Assembly (NCBI GenBank): GCA_030037895.1
Contig: JASHPW010000039.1
Span: forward strand, 1 to 39,008
Reading direction: 5' to 3'
Source of the DNA: Xanthobacteraceae bacterium
GTDB taxonomy: Bacteria > Pseudomonadota > Alphaproteobacteria > Rhizobiales > Xanthobacteraceae
Length of the DNA: 39,008 nucleotides
The notes under the pieces were generated by a model that did no database searches, was not told the DNA's origin, and saw only the letters and a program-made list of their open reading frames with translations. Position numbers and translations under genes: made by a program. This document shows, in pieces, positions 26,173-35,022 of the stretch (positions are counted from its first letter, which is position 1; each line of letters opens with the position of its first letter).

Positions 26173-27468
26173 ATGATCGAACCGATCATGTATTTCGGGA
26201 TCGGCTTTCTCGTTGCGGCGTTGCTCGGACTGCTGTTCGTTCCGCTCGTGCATAACCGCGCCGTGCGCTTGACCATGCGGCGTCTGGAAGCGGCGACGCC
26301 GCTGTCGATTGCGGAAATCCGCGCCGACAAGGATCAGCTGCGCGCCGAGTTCGCGATGTCGACCCGCCGGCTCGAAATGAGCGTCGAGCAGATGAAGACC
26401 AAGACGACGACCCAGCTCGCCGAGCTTGGCAAGAAGTCTGACGCCATCAATCAACTCAAGAAGGAACTCGGCGACAAGACGGCGACGATCTTCACGCTGG
26501 AATCGCGCGAGAAAACCCTGCGCGATCAATTGCGCGCCACCGAGGAGGAATTCGAGCTCAAGAGCAACTCGCTGCACGAAGCCGAGCGCGTGCTCTCCGA
26601 CAAGGAGGCGGAGCTGGCAAAACTGCTCGCCGAGCTCGGCGAACGCTCGATCACGGCCGACAGTCAGCGCGTCGAACTGGCGGCGCTGCGCACGCAGGTC
26701 GAGGCGATGAAGGTCAGCGTCGCCGACTATGAGCACGCGGTGAAGGAGACCGAAGAGCGCCTGGCGCGCGAGCGCGCCGACGCCGAGGCCGCGGCGAAGG
26801 AACTGAACACCGCGCGCGGCAAGCTCGACAGCCTCGCCGCGCGAACGGGCGAACTCGAGCGCCAGCTCGTCGTGCAGACGACCGAGGCGGAGATTCTCAG
26901 CCGCCGCGTGCAGGAGCTGGAAATGCGGCTCGGCGACCAAGGCCGCCTGCTCGCCGAGCGCGAAGCCGCGCTCGACCGGCTGCGCGGCGAGCTGGAAGCG
27001 GCGCGCGCAACCGAAGGCGAGTTGCGCGCGGAACTGGTCAGCACCAGCAACCGCAGCAGCTCTGTGGCGGACAAATTCCGCACCGAAATCAGCCAGCTCG
27101 AGGCGCAGCTATCCGTGGCGGTCGAGGAGCGTTCCAAGCTGCAGCGCGAGGCGGCGACGATGAAACGCGAAGCGGAATCGACCTGGGCGGCCGAGCGCGT
27201 GGAAAACGCACTGCTGCGCGAACGCATCAACGACGTCGCCGCCGAGGTGGCGCGATTGACCGCGGTGCTCGAAGGTCCGGGCTCGCCGATCGAGTCCATG
27301 CTCGCGGTCGCGGCGCCGGCCTTGGACCAAGGACCGCACCACCCCGCCGCCAACGGCGCAAGGACCGAAGCCGGCACCGCCAAGGAACCGCAACAGCAAG
27401 GCAAGAGCACGCTCGCCGACCGGATCCGCGCGCTGCAGTCGACCGCCTCTCGCGTCGCCTCGAACTGA
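26173..27468 (+). CDS. Membrane-anchored coiled-coil protein
   Basis: 431 aa. One N-terminal membrane segment (residues ~5-24, IMYFGIGFLVAALLGLLFVP) followed by HNRAVRLTMRRLEAATPLSI, then an almost unbroken coiled coil from ~45 to ~390, and a Pro/Gln-rich tail ending LADRIRALQSTASRVASN. GGAGG stands ahead of the ATG at 26173. The wording is familiar from Bradyrhizobium relatives, where it is conserved but uncharacterised. Orientation is probably N-in-membrane with the coil in the cytoplasm. The gene follows eipA after 198 bp, which carries TTAGGTTAAC at 26061-26070. Comparable anchored coils act as polar or divisome scaffolds, but nothing here proves that. Confidence 0.82.
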   Translation: MIEPIMYFGIGFLVAALLGLLFVPLVHNRAVRLTMRRLEAATPLSIAEIRADKDQLRAEFAMSTRRLEMSVEQMKTKTTTQLAELGKKSDAINQLKKELGDKTATIFTLESREKTLRDQLRATEEEFELKSNSLHEAERVLSDKEAELAKLLAELGERSITADSQRVELAALRTQVEAMKVSVADYEHAVKETEERLARERADAEAAAKELNTARGKLDSLAARTGELERQLVVQTTEAEILSRRVQELEMRLGDQGRLLAEREAALDRLRGELEAARATEGELRAELVSTSNRSSSVADKFRTEISQLEAQLSVAVEERSKLQREAATMKREAESTWAAERVENALLRERINDVAAEVARLTAVLEGPGSPIESMLAVAAPALDQGPHHPAANGARTEAGTAKEPQQQGKSTLADRIRALQSTASRVASN

Positions 27469-27475
27469 CCCGCGC

Positions 27476-27504
27476 TTGACACTCTCCGAAGCCGTTCCTT
27501 AAAT
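27476..27504 (+). promoter_or_regulatory. Promoter of tRNA-Val
   Basis: Perfect -35 TTGACA (27476-27481), exactly 17 bp, then TTAAAT (27499-27504). The tRNA begins at 27522, so a start near 27511 is expected. It begins 8 bp after the stop of the coiled-coil gene. Confidence 0.75.
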
Positions 27505-27521
27505 CCGGACGCCGATCGGCC

Positions 27522-27596
27522 GGGCGCTTAGCTCAGCGGGAGAGCGTTCCCTTCACACGGGAGAGGTCGTAGGTTCAATCCCTACAGCGCCCACCA
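27522..27596 (+). tRNA. tRNA-Val (anticodon CAC)
   Basis: Complete cloverleaf: acceptor stem GGGCGCT pairing with AGCGCCC, D arm GCTC/GAGC, anticodon arm TTCCC/GGGAG with loop TTCACAC giving anticodon CAC, T arm GTAGG/CCTAC with loop TTCAATC. The discriminator base is A and the CCA end (27594-27596) is encoded. It reads GUG valine codons. A near-consensus promoter lies just upstream. Confidence 0.97.
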
Positions 27597-27650
27597 GCCT
27601 TCGCCGCTTCGCAGCTGCGGTTGGCAAGCAAGCGTGTGAGCAGTTCTGAA

Positions 27651-27722
27651 GCATGATCTTTTCGGAGAACCGATTCCCACCCGGGATCACGTCGGGGGCG
27701 GCCTTCTTCCAGATCATCATGC
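27651..27722. repeat. Dispersed palindromic repeat, copy 2
   Basis: Opens GCATGATCTTTTCGGAGAAC, shared exactly with copy 1 at 6692-6711, then differs internally and ends with ATCATCATGC, a slightly disrupted complement of the opening. It stops 2 bp short of the recN stop codon, so it may act as the recN 3' hairpin. The stretch 27597-27650 holds nothing else clear. Confidence 0.8.
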
Positions 27723-27723
27723 G

Positions 27724-29388
27724 CTAACCCGCCGCGCGGATCAGCCGTTCGGCGGCGGCGCGGGCTTCGGCGGTGATCTCGGCGCCCGCGAGCATGCGCG
27801 CGATCTCCTCGCGGCGGCGCTCGGCGGCGACTTCAACCACGCGGGTCGCGACCCGCTTGCCGTTGCCGAGCGCATCCTTGGTGATGAGGTAATGGCGGTC
27901 GGCGCGCGCCGCCACCTGCGGAGCATGGGTCACGGCGATCACCTGCACGCGCGCAGCGAGCCGCGCCAAGCGAACGCCGACCGCGTCCGCGATGGCGCCG
28001 CCGACACCGGTGTCGATCTCGTCGAACACGAGGGTAGGCGCCGAGCCGCGATCGGCGAGCACCACCTTCAACGCAAGCAGGAAGCGCGCCAGCTCGCCAC
28101 CGGAGGAGACCCTCATCAGCGGACCCGGCCGGGTACCGGGATTGGTAAGCACCCAGAACTCGACGCGATCGAGACCGTCCGCCCCTTCGTCCACGCGCTC
28201 GATTTGCGTCAAGAACTGCGCGCGGTCGAGCTTGAGCGCCTTGAGTTCGGCATTGACCGATTTGTCAAGCTTCTGCGCGGTGTTGCGGCGCGCGGCCGAG
28301 AGCGCTTGCGCGGCGTCGCGGTAGCGCGCCGCCGCCGCCTGTGCGTCCCGTTCCAGCGCGACGAGCCGTTCGGCGCCGGCGTCGATGAGCGCGAGGTCGC
28401 CTTGGTGGCGGCGCGCGAGCGCGGCAAGCTCATCGACCGGAACATTGTATTTGCGCGCCGCCGCCCGCAAGGCGAACAGCCGCTCCTCGATCCGCTCGAG
28501 CTCCCGCGGATCGTAGTCGGCGACGCACAGCGCCTGTTCGAGGTGCACGCGGGCCTCATCGAGCGCGGCAAGCGCGGCGTCGATCGCCGTGACCGCCGGC
28601 GCGATCAATGCCGGCGCCTGCGCGGCGCGGCGGTCGAGACGTCGCACCGCGGTGGCGAGCGGCGGCACCGGCGATTGCGGGCCGGTGACGGCCTGGTGCG
28701 CGTCGCGCAAATCCTCCGCGACCTTTTCCGCCTGCGTCATGGCGGCGCGGCGCTCGGCCAGCGCGGTCTCCTCGCCGGTCTCTGGCGCGAGACGTTGCAG
28801 TTCATCGACGGCATGGCGAAGCCACTCCGCCTCGCGCTCGGCGCGCGCGACATCGGCGCGATGCGCGGCGACCGCGGCTTCGCGCGCGCGCCGTTCCTCC
28901 CACAAACGCCGCAGATCGGCGGCGGCGCCGTCGTTGCCGCCAAAAGCGTCGAGCAGGACGCGGTGGGTCGCCGCCTCGACGAAGGCGCGCTCGTCGTGCT
29001 GGCCGTGAATCTCGACCAGGGCGGCGCCGAGCGCGCGCAGCACCTGCACGCTCACCGGCTGATCGTTGACGAAGGCGCGCGTGCGTCCATCGGCAAATTG
29101 GACCCGGCGGACGATCAACTCGTCCTCGGCGCGGAGATCGTTGTCGGCGAGCACGCGGCGCGCGCGATGCGCTTCGGCGAGGTCGAAGACGGCAATCACC
29201 TGGCCCTGCGCGGCGCCCTCGCGCACCAACGCCGCCTCCCCGCGCGCGCCGAGCGCGAGCGCGAAGGCGTCGAGCACGATCGATTTGCCGGCGCCGGTTT
29301 CGCCGGTCAGCGCCGCAAGGCCGGAGCCGAAATCGATGTCCAGGCGATCGATCAGAATGATGTCGCGGATGGAAAGGCGGGTCAGCAT
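27724..29388 (-). CDS. recN: DNA repair protein RecN
   Basis: SMC-like ATPase in double-strand-break repair, 554 aa (usual ~555). Walker A GETGAGKSIVLDAF (~residues 29-42), a long coiled-coil middle (~155-360) broken by a short hinge, then the ABC signature RVSSGGELARFLLALK and Walker B LVFDEIDTGVGGAIADAVG. The ATG at 29388 opens MLTRLSIRDIILIDRLDIDF, the canonical N terminus. It closes the cell-wall/division cluster after bamD. No SOS (LexA) box was recognised upstream; the 88 bp before it are a palindromic repeat. Confidence 0.97.
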   Translation of the reverse strand: MLTRLSIRDIILIDRLDIDFGSGLAALTGETGAGKSIVLDAFALALGARGEAALVREGAAQGQVIAVFDLAEAHRARRVLADNDLRAEDELIVRRVQFADGRTRAFVNDQPVSVQVLRALGAALVEIHGQHDERAFVEAATHRVLLDAFGGNDGAAADLRRLWEERRAREAAVAAHRADVARAEREAEWLRHAVDELQRLAPETGEETALAERRAAMTQAEKVAEDLRDAHQAVTGPQSPVPPLATAVRRLDRRAAQAPALIAPAVTAIDAALAALDEARVHLEQALCVADYDPRELERIEERLFALRAAARKYNVPVDELAALARRHQGDLALIDAGAERLVALERDAQAAAARYRDAAQALSAARRNTAQKLDKSVNAELKALKLDRAQFLTQIERVDEGADGLDRVEFWVLTNPGTRPGPLMRVSSGGELARFLLALKVVLADRGSAPTLVFDEIDTGVGGAIADAVGVRLARLAARVQVIAVTHAPQVAARADRHYLITKDALGNGKRVATRVVEVAAERRREEIARMLAGAEITAEARAAAERLIRAAG

Positions 29389-29392
29389 CGGA

Positions 29393-29472
29393 GGACAGAG
29401 GGCAAAAGACGGACGACGGATAATATGAGTGATTCCCTGTTCTGTCGTCTGTCCTCCGTCCTCCGTGGTCTG
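29393..29472. repeat. Palindromic repeat between bamD and recN
   Basis: GGAGGACAGA (left) matches the complement of TCTGTCCTCC (right), and GACGGACGAC matches GTCGTCTGTC with one mismatch, so the 80-bp gap is nearly a nested palindrome. Low-complexity G-A/T-C wording of this kind is common between Rhizobiales genes. It occupies almost the whole bamD-recN gap and could attenuate or stabilise the transcript. Confidence 0.6.
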
Positions 29473-29476
29473 ATTC

Positions 29477-30337
29477 TCAGCCGAAGCCCTTGAAGGCGCG
29501 GCTCAGCCAGGAATTCTTGTTTTCGTTGGGCTCGCCGCCCGCGGATTTCACCAGCCGGTAGGCGTCCTTGTACCAGGGACTGTCCGGGAAATTGTGACCG
29601 AGCACGGCGGCCGCGGTCTGCGCCTCATCCAAAATGCCGAGCGACAGATAAGCTTCGGTCAACCGCTCCAGTGCCTCCTCGACTTCACGCGTCGTCTGGT
29701 ACTGCGTCACCACCACCTTGAAGCGGTTGATTGCACCAGTGAAGTCGCGCCGCTTCATGTAGAAGCGGCCGATCTCCATCTCCTTGCCCGCGAGCTGGTC
29801 GCGCGCCGCCTCGATCTTTTTCTTTGCCGCCAAGGCGTATTCCGTATCCGGATATTTGCGCACCACCTCTTGGAGCGCGTTGATCGCCTTGTCTGCCCGC
29901 GCCTGGTCGTGGTTCACGTCCAGAATCTGATCGTAATAGGCGGCGCCGATCAGGTATTGGGCATAGGCGGCATCGGGGCTGCCAGGATGCAGCGTCACGT
30001 AACGCTTGGCGGCGTTGATGCAATCGTCATATTTCTGCGCCTTATAATAGGAATAGGCCGACATCAGCAACGACTTGCGCGCCCAATCCGAGTACGGGTT
30101 CTCCCGGTCGACTTCGTCGAATTTCTTCGCCGCATCGTCATACTCCTGCTTGTTGTTGAGCAGGAAAAGGCCCTCGTTGTAGAGCTTGTCGGCGGGATCC
30201 TCGGGGACGTAGTCATCATCCTTCTTGAACATGCCGCAACCCATGAGCGGCGCGGCCAAGCATGCCAGCGCAAAAAGGCCCGCCAGCGCACGGCGCCAGC
30301 GATCGGATCGCTGCGATCCTGTGACCCGCAACATCAT
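29477..30337 (-). CDS. bamD: Outer membrane assembly lipoprotein BamD
   Basis: Essential lipoprotein of the BAM complex that inserts beta-barrel proteins in the outer membrane. 286 aa. Signal peptide with lipobox LMGC, lipidated Cys34, followed by GMFKKDDD. Then tandem TPR-like repeats: LYNEGLFLLNNKQEYDDAAK, SLLMSAYSYYKAQKYDDCIN, AYAQYLIGAAYYDQI, and FTGAINRFKVVVTQY. The frame stays open to 30580 over the lpxC end; ATG 30337 (or the adjacent 30334) is the start that places the lipobox correctly, though no clear ribosome site is seen. It lies between lpxC and recN, the usual alphaproteobacterial order. Three TTAA words and a GANTC occur upstream at 30430-30476 but no TTAA-N7-TTAA. Confidence 0.95.
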   Translation of the reverse strand: MMLRVTGSQRSDRWRRALAGLFALACLAAPLMGCGMFKKDDDYVPEDPADKLYNEGLFLLNNKQEYDDAAKKFDEVDRENPYSDWARKSLLMSAYSYYKAQKYDDCINAAKRYVTLHPGSPDAAYAQYLIGAAYYDQILDVNHDQARADKAINALQEVVRKYPDTEYALAAKKKIEAARDQLAGKEMEIGRFYMKRRDFTGAINRFKVVVTQYQTTREVEEALERLTEAYLSLGILDEAQTAAAVLGHNFPDSPWYKDAYRLVKSAGGEPNENKNSWLSRAFKGFG

Positions 30338-30473
30338 GGGCGTGATGAGAGCCCGTCCCGCCGGTCGATCCACTGCACGCCGCACGGCCTGCACGTCGTG
30401 GGGAGCGCGCTTGGCGGCCAAATGTTGATTAACCCGACAATCGGCCTGGATTAAGGCGAAAAAGTTAAAGGAA

Positions 30474-31439
30474 TCAAGAGACGTCCGGCCCATACGCCGG
30501 GGTCGCAAAGCCGGCTCCCAGGTCGGCGTGGCCGCGCACCCGACGGACGCTTTCCGGCATCTCGACGTAGGTCCACGCACTCCGATCGGTCATCAACGCG
30601 GTAACGATCTCATAATTGAGCTTGTGCCCGCCGCGCACCGAACGATACGCGCCGATGAGCGGCGCGCCGGCGAGCGCAAGGTCGCCGATGGCGTCCACCG
30701 CTTTGTGGCGGACGAATTCATCGGGGAAACGCACTCCCTCGGCGTTGAGGACACGGCTCTCCGCCACGACGACGGTATTCTCGAAGGAGGCGCCGAGCGC
30801 ATAACCCGCGCTCCACAGCTTCGCCACGTCGCTCATGAAACCAAACGTTCGCGCCCGCGCGAGCTCGCGGCGAAAAACCTCCGGCCCGACATCGATGGCG
30901 AAAGTCTGACACCCGATCAGCGGATGATCGAATTCGATTTCGGTTTCAACGCGCAACCCGCGGGCATGCGGCCGCAATTCGCCGTAGCAGCCATTGTTGC
31001 CGACCCGCACCGGCTTGAGCACTTGGATGTAACGCCGCGCCTTCGACAGCGTCGTAATCCCGGCTTGGTCGATTGCGGCGACGAACGGCGCGGGGCTGCC
31101 GTCCATGATCGGAAGCTCAGGACCATCGATCTCGACCACGGCGTTATCGACGCCGAGGCCATAGAGCGCCGCCAACACGTGTTCGGTGGTGGATATGGCC
31201 GGCCCGTCCTGATCACCGAGCACCGTGGCGAATTCGGTCGCGGTCACCGAACGAAAGTTGGCTGCGATTTCGCGGTCTCTCCCGCCGTCGATTCCGCATC
31301 GCAAAAATACGATGCCGGTGTCCGCCTCGGCAGGATGGAGTGTCAGAGTAACGGGCAACCCCGAATGGACGCCGATACCGGCAACGGTCACGTCCTCACG
31401 CAGGGTTGCTTGCCTGCCAGGTAGCATGCCCCTCGTCAT
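30474..31439 (-). CDS. lpxC: UDP-3-O-acyl-N-acetylglucosamine deacetylase LpxC
   Basis: Zinc deacetylase catalysing the committed step of lipid A synthesis in the cytoplasm. 321 aa. Two LpxC domains. Metal ligands visible: His87 (STTEHVLAALYGLG), His245 and Asp249 (FVRHKAVDAIGDLALAG); catalytic His272 (GGHKLNYE). Also GPELPIMDGSPAPF. Start is taken at ATG 31439 (MTRGMLPGRQ); the next Met at 31427 is possible. It is 450 bp downstream of ftsZ, so it may have its own promoter. Presence of lpxC confirms an LPS-bearing Gram-negative. Confidence 0.97.
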   Translation of the reverse strand: MTRGMLPGRQATLREDVTVAGIGVHSGLPVTLTLHPAEADTGIVFLRCGIDGGRDREIAANFRSVTATEFATVLGDQDGPAISTTEHVLAALYGLGVDNAVVEIDGPELPIMDGSPAPFVAAIDQAGITTLSKARRYIQVLKPVRVGNNGCYGELRPHARGLRVETEIEFDHPLIGCQTFAIDVGPEVFRRELARARTFGFMSDVAKLWSAGYALGASFENTVVVAESRVLNAEGVRFPDEFVRHKAVDAIGDLALAGAPLIGAYRSVRGGHKLNYEIVTALMTDRSAWTYVEMPESVRRVRGHADLGAGFATPAYGPDVS

Positions 31440-31889
31440 GCCCTCGTCCTACACGTCATGGCCGGATTGTTCAGCCGAACCCACGCCAAACCGAAGGAAG
31501 AGAAGGTGCACACATATACGGGGCTGTCGTCCCTGGATCGCCAGAGCTGAACCCCGATGATGCTTCCAACCCGACACAACTCCCCTCCGCGATGCCAAGA
31601 ATAGCGACGATGGCGTGTCGGGCCAACTCACGGTTTCTTACCGAATGTTACCATCTTCCGGCCGCACTCTTGTCGGTAAGGCGCCGCAAAGGCTGCCACC
31701 AGCCCCAGCGCCGATGATTGTCTGGCCGGTCATCCATGCTGCTGCAAGACCTGCGGCAAATGGATGGCACTCCACATATAAAGAAGAAAATTTCGTAATA
31801 AGATTCAGTAACTTAGTCCATCGCTCAATAGCACCTATCCCAGTTCCGCGGTCCCTTCGGCGCCGCTCTTGCGGACGCCGAAGAGTGGC
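31440..31889. other. 450-bp ftsZ-lpxC intergenic region
   Basis: No gene is supported on either strand. There is an AT-rich patch at about 31770-31815 with a GATTC (GANTC) site. Further along, direct repeats TTACC and TTACC, five bases apart, occur at 31637-31651. Either could belong to an lpxC promoter, but no convincing hexamer pair was found. No terminator hairpin for ftsZ was recognised. Confidence 0.4.
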
Positions 31890-33602
31890 TCATTTCGCTT
31901 GCCGGCGCAGGAACGCCGGAATGTCGAGCTGATCCTCCTCGTTTTGGTTATTCGCGGGCGCTTGCCGACCATGCTGGTCCAGCCCTTGATGCGGTGGGCG
32001 CTTCGCATATTCAGAGACCGGCTCCGGGCGCGATTCCGGACGCGGCGCGGGACGTCCCGGAAGCCGTTCGTTTGCCGACTGCGGAGCGCCCGAAAGCGCG
32101 CCGCGCGGGCTTGGGGACGCTTCCTCTTCGTCCTCCTGCTCGCGACGACCAAGACCCACGGCGGCCAATCGCTGCAGCAGCGACATGCGTCTTTTCTCGG
32201 GAAGTTCACCCGGCGCAAACTCTCCGCGTCGGGCCCGAATCTCGTTCTGCGCCGGGACCGGCAGCTCATCGATCCGTGGCATGCGCGGAGCACGTGGCGG
32301 CAATCGTTCCGGCTGCGGCGGAATAAAAGACCTCGGCTCATGCGCCTCCGGCCCGCTCGCGGCCGGATCGATGAACAGCGAGGGCTTGGGAGCGAGCGGC
32401 CGGATCACGACCTCGTCGTCCGCGCCTTGCGGGAGGATGGCAGCGGCGACCGCCGCCTTGGCCGACTCGATCGAGTCGTTGACGGAAGCGGGGGCGGCGG
32501 CCGGCGCAGACGCCGCGGGCCGGAGCGGCTCCATCCGCTCGATGCGTTCAGCAATCCGCTGGTTGTCGGCACGCAGCCGCTGCGCGACCTCGGCGATGCG
32601 CGACTCCGCCGTGGCGACGTGCTGGCGTTGCGCGAAGGCTTGGTCGATCCCGGTCGCGACGACCGACACGCGGATGATGCCGTCGAGGCCTTCGTCAAAG
32701 GTCGCGCCGACGATGATGTTGGCGTCCTGGTCGACCTCTTCGCGGATGCGGGTCGCCGCCTCGTCGACCTCGTAAAGCGTCAGGTCGCGGCCGCCGGTGA
32801 TGGAGATGAGGAGCCCCCTGGCGCCTTTCATCGACGCATCGTCGATCAGCGGATTGGAGATCGCCGCCTCCGCGGCGGTGAGCGCCCGCTTCTCGCCCTC
32901 GGCCTCGCCGGTCCCCATCATCGCCTTGCCCATCTCGCGCATGACAGCGCGGACGTCGGCGAAGTCGAGGTTGATCAGGCCCTCTTTGACCATCAGGTCG
33001 GTGATGCAGGCGACCCCGGAATAAAGCACCTGGTCGGCCATGGCGAACGCGTCGGCGAACGTCGTCTTCTCATTGGCCACGCGGAACAGGTTCTGGTTGG
33101 GGATGATGAGCAGGGTGTCGACGCATTTCTGCAATTCGGCGATGCCGCCTTCGGCAACACGCATGCGCCGCTGGCCTTCGAAATGGAACGGTTTGGTGAC
33201 GACGCCGACGGTGAGGATGCCGGCTTCGCGCGCCGCCTTGGCGATCACCGGCGCGGCTCCCGTGCCGGTGCCACCGCCCATGCCCGCGGTGACGAACACC
33301 ATGTGCGCGCCGGAGAGATGATCGTTGATCTCGTCGATCACTTCCTCCGCGGCGGCGCGGCCGACGTCGGGTTGCGAGCCGGCGCCGAGACCCTCGGTCA
33401 CCTGCGCGCCCATCTGAATGATGCGCTCGGCCTTCGACATGGTCAGCGCCTGCGCGTCGGTATTGGCGACCACGAAATCGACGCCCTGCAAGCCGGCGCT
33501 GATCATGTTGTTGACGGCATTGCCGCCGGCACCGCCGACTCCGAACACGGTGATACGGGGTTTCAGCTCACGGATGTCGGGGATTTTCAGATTGATCGTC
33601 AT
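31890..33602 (-). CDS. ftsZ: Cell division GTPase FtsZ
   Basis: Tubulin-like GTPase forming the division ring. 570 aa, far longer than E. coli FtsZ (383) because of a ~240-residue Pro/Ala/Arg-rich linker (~318-558), as in other Rhizobiales. GTPase core: [14 protein letters not shown], the signature loop [20 protein letters not shown], and T7 loop [11 protein letters not shown]. The conserved C-terminal peptide [12 protein letters not shown], which binds FtsA and other partners, is present. The ATG at 33602 ([13 protein letters not shown]) follows GGAAAGAAGAGG; the upstream extension to 33713 is not used. It lies 97 bp after ftsA. Confidence 0.98.
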   Translation of the reverse strand: MTINLKIPDIRELKPRITVFGVGGAGGNAVNNMISAGLQGVDFVVANTDAQALTMSKAERIIQMGAQVTEGLGAGSQPDVGRAAAEEVIDEINDHLSGAHMVFVTAGMGGGTGTGAAPVIAKAAREAGILTVGVVTKPFHFEGQRRMRVAEGGIAELQKCVDTLLIIPNQNLFRVANEKTTFADAFAMADQVLYSGVACITDLMVKEGLINLDFADVRAVMREMGKAMMGTGEAEGEKRALTAAEAAISNPLIDDASMKGARGLLISITGGRDLTLYEVDEAATRIREEVDQDANIIVGATFDEGLDGIIRVSVVATGIDQAFAQRQHVATAESRIAEVAQRLRADNQRIAERIERMEPLRPAASAPAAAPASVNDSIESAKAAVAAAILPQGADDEVVIRPLAPKPSLFIDPAASGPEAHEPRSFIPPQPERLPPRAPRMPRIDELPVPAQNEIRARRGEFAPGELPEKRRMSLLQRLAAVGLGRREQEDEEEASPSPRGALSGAPQSANERLPGRPAPRPESRPEPVSEYAKRPPHQGLDQHGRQAPANNQNEEDQLDIPAFLRRQAK

Positions 33603-33699
33603 GGTTGCCTCTTCTTTCCTACCTGGGCGTCGTCGACACCCAGCCTCGGCCGGTCCGCCACCGGCCGCTGCAATGTCCTGGCTTCGAATCCGCGGGCCA

Positions 33700-35022
33700 T
33701 CAGAAACTCTCACGAAGCCATTGTCCGACCCGGGCCAAATAACCGCCCGTGCCGTTCATCAGATACCGCCTACCGCGCGTTTCGAAGTGTTCGAGACGCG
33801 CCATTTGCGGATATACGAGCAGGCCCGCCGAGGCGGCAAAGGCTGCGCCTTTGGCCGCGTCCGGCAACCCGGCAATGCCGAGCGGCCGGCCGATGCGCAC
33901 CGGCCGGCCAAGAATACGCGCGGCGAGATCCGGCAACCCGGCGAGCTGGCTCGCGCCGCCGGTGAGGATCACGCGCCCGCGCGGCTCGGCGGCGAACAAC
34001 GACGCCGCGAGCCGGTCGCGCACCATTTCGAGTATTTCCTCCACCCGCGGCTTGACGATGCTGACGAGCGCCGCCCGCGAGACGAATTGCGCCTGCTCGC
34101 GCTCCTCTTCGCCGACCGGCGGCACCGTGATCATGTCGCGTTCGTCCGATCCACCGACCAGAACACTGCCATAAAGCGTCTTGATTCGCTCGGCTTCGGC
34201 GATGCCGGCGTTGAGCGTGCGCGCGATGTCCATGGTGACGTTGAGGCCGCCGAGCGCGAATCCGTCGGCATGAACGAAGCGGCCGCCGAGGAATACCGCC
34301 ATCGTCGTCGTGCCGGCGCCCAGGTCGATAACCGCCGCGCCGAGATCGGCCTCGTCGTCGGCCAGAACCGCCAGCCCGGCGACGTAGGGACTCGCAACCA
34401 TGGCCTCGACGGCGAGATGGCAGCGCTCGACCGCCAGCAGCAAATTGCGGGCCGCGGCGATGTCCGTCGTCGCCACATGCATGTCGACGCCGAAGCGCGC
34501 GCCGATCATGCCGCGCGGATCGCGGATGCCATTGCTGCCGTCGATCGAATAGCCTACGGGGAGCGAATGCAGCACGGCGCGGCCTTCGCGCAGCGAGTGC
34601 CGGCTGCCTGCGGCCAAGACGCGCGCGATATCGCCTTCGGATACCGCCGAGCCGGCAATCTCGATCTCCGCCACGAACAACTCGCTCGCGAGGCGGCCGG
34701 CCGACACCGACAACACCACCGAGTCGATCTCGACTGACGCCATGCGTTCGGCGCCATCGACCGCTTGACGAATGGCCTCCTCGGCTTGCGCGAGGTTGAC
34801 CACGCCGCCCGCCTTGGTGCCGCGCGCGCCGGCGTGGCCGAAGCCGACCACTTCGACGGCATGGCTCCTTCGGGTCAAGACCTGTTGCGGCGGATGCGGA
34901 CGCAAGCGGGCAATGAGGCAGGCGACCTTGCTCGAGCCGATATCGAGCGCGGCAACGAGAGCGCTGCGCCGCGGCGAGATCGGCTTCATCTTGGGGGTGA
35001 GGCCGTAATTGAGGGCGCTCAT
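33700..35022 (-). CDS. ftsA: Cell division actin-like protein FtsA
   Basis: Actin-like ATPase tethering FtsZ to the membrane. 440 aa. Phosphate-1 motif [19 protein letters not shown] (~residues 22-40), inserted 1C (SHS2) domain (~105-190), phosphate-2 [17 protein letters not shown], adenosine motif [17 protein letters not shown]. The C-terminal amphipathic helix ([12 protein letters not shown]) is the membrane-targeting sequence. The ATG (35020-35022) overlaps the ftsQ stop by 4 bp, so translation is coupled. The FtsZ-binding 2B domain is intact. Confidence 0.97.
   Translation of the reverse strand: MSALNYGLTPKMKPISPRRSALVAALDIGSSKVACLIARLRPHPPQQVLTRRSHAVEVVGFGHAGARGTKAGGVVNLAQAEEAIRQAVDGAERMASVEIDSVVLSVSAGRLASELFVAEIEIAGSAVSEGDIARVLAAGSRHSLREGRAVLHSLPVGYSIDGSNGIRDPRGMIGARFGVDMHVATTDIAAARNLLLAVERCHLAVEAMVASPYVAGLAVLADDEADLGAAVIDLGAGTTTMAVFLGGRFVHADGFALGGLNVTMDIARTLNAGIAEAERIKTLYGSVLVGGSDERDMITVPPVGEEEREQAQFVSRAALVSIVKPRVEEILEMVRDRLAASLFAAEPRGRVILTGGASQLAGLPDLAARILGRPVRIGRPLGIAGLPDAAKGAAFAASAGLLVYPQMARLEHFETRGRRYLMNGTGGYLARVGQWLRESF

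Noticed and set aside
31869-33965. 698-aa open frame antisense to ftsZ
   Set aside because: Same reason: a GC-bias shadow of ftsZ with Arg/Asp/Gly-rich composition and no domain.
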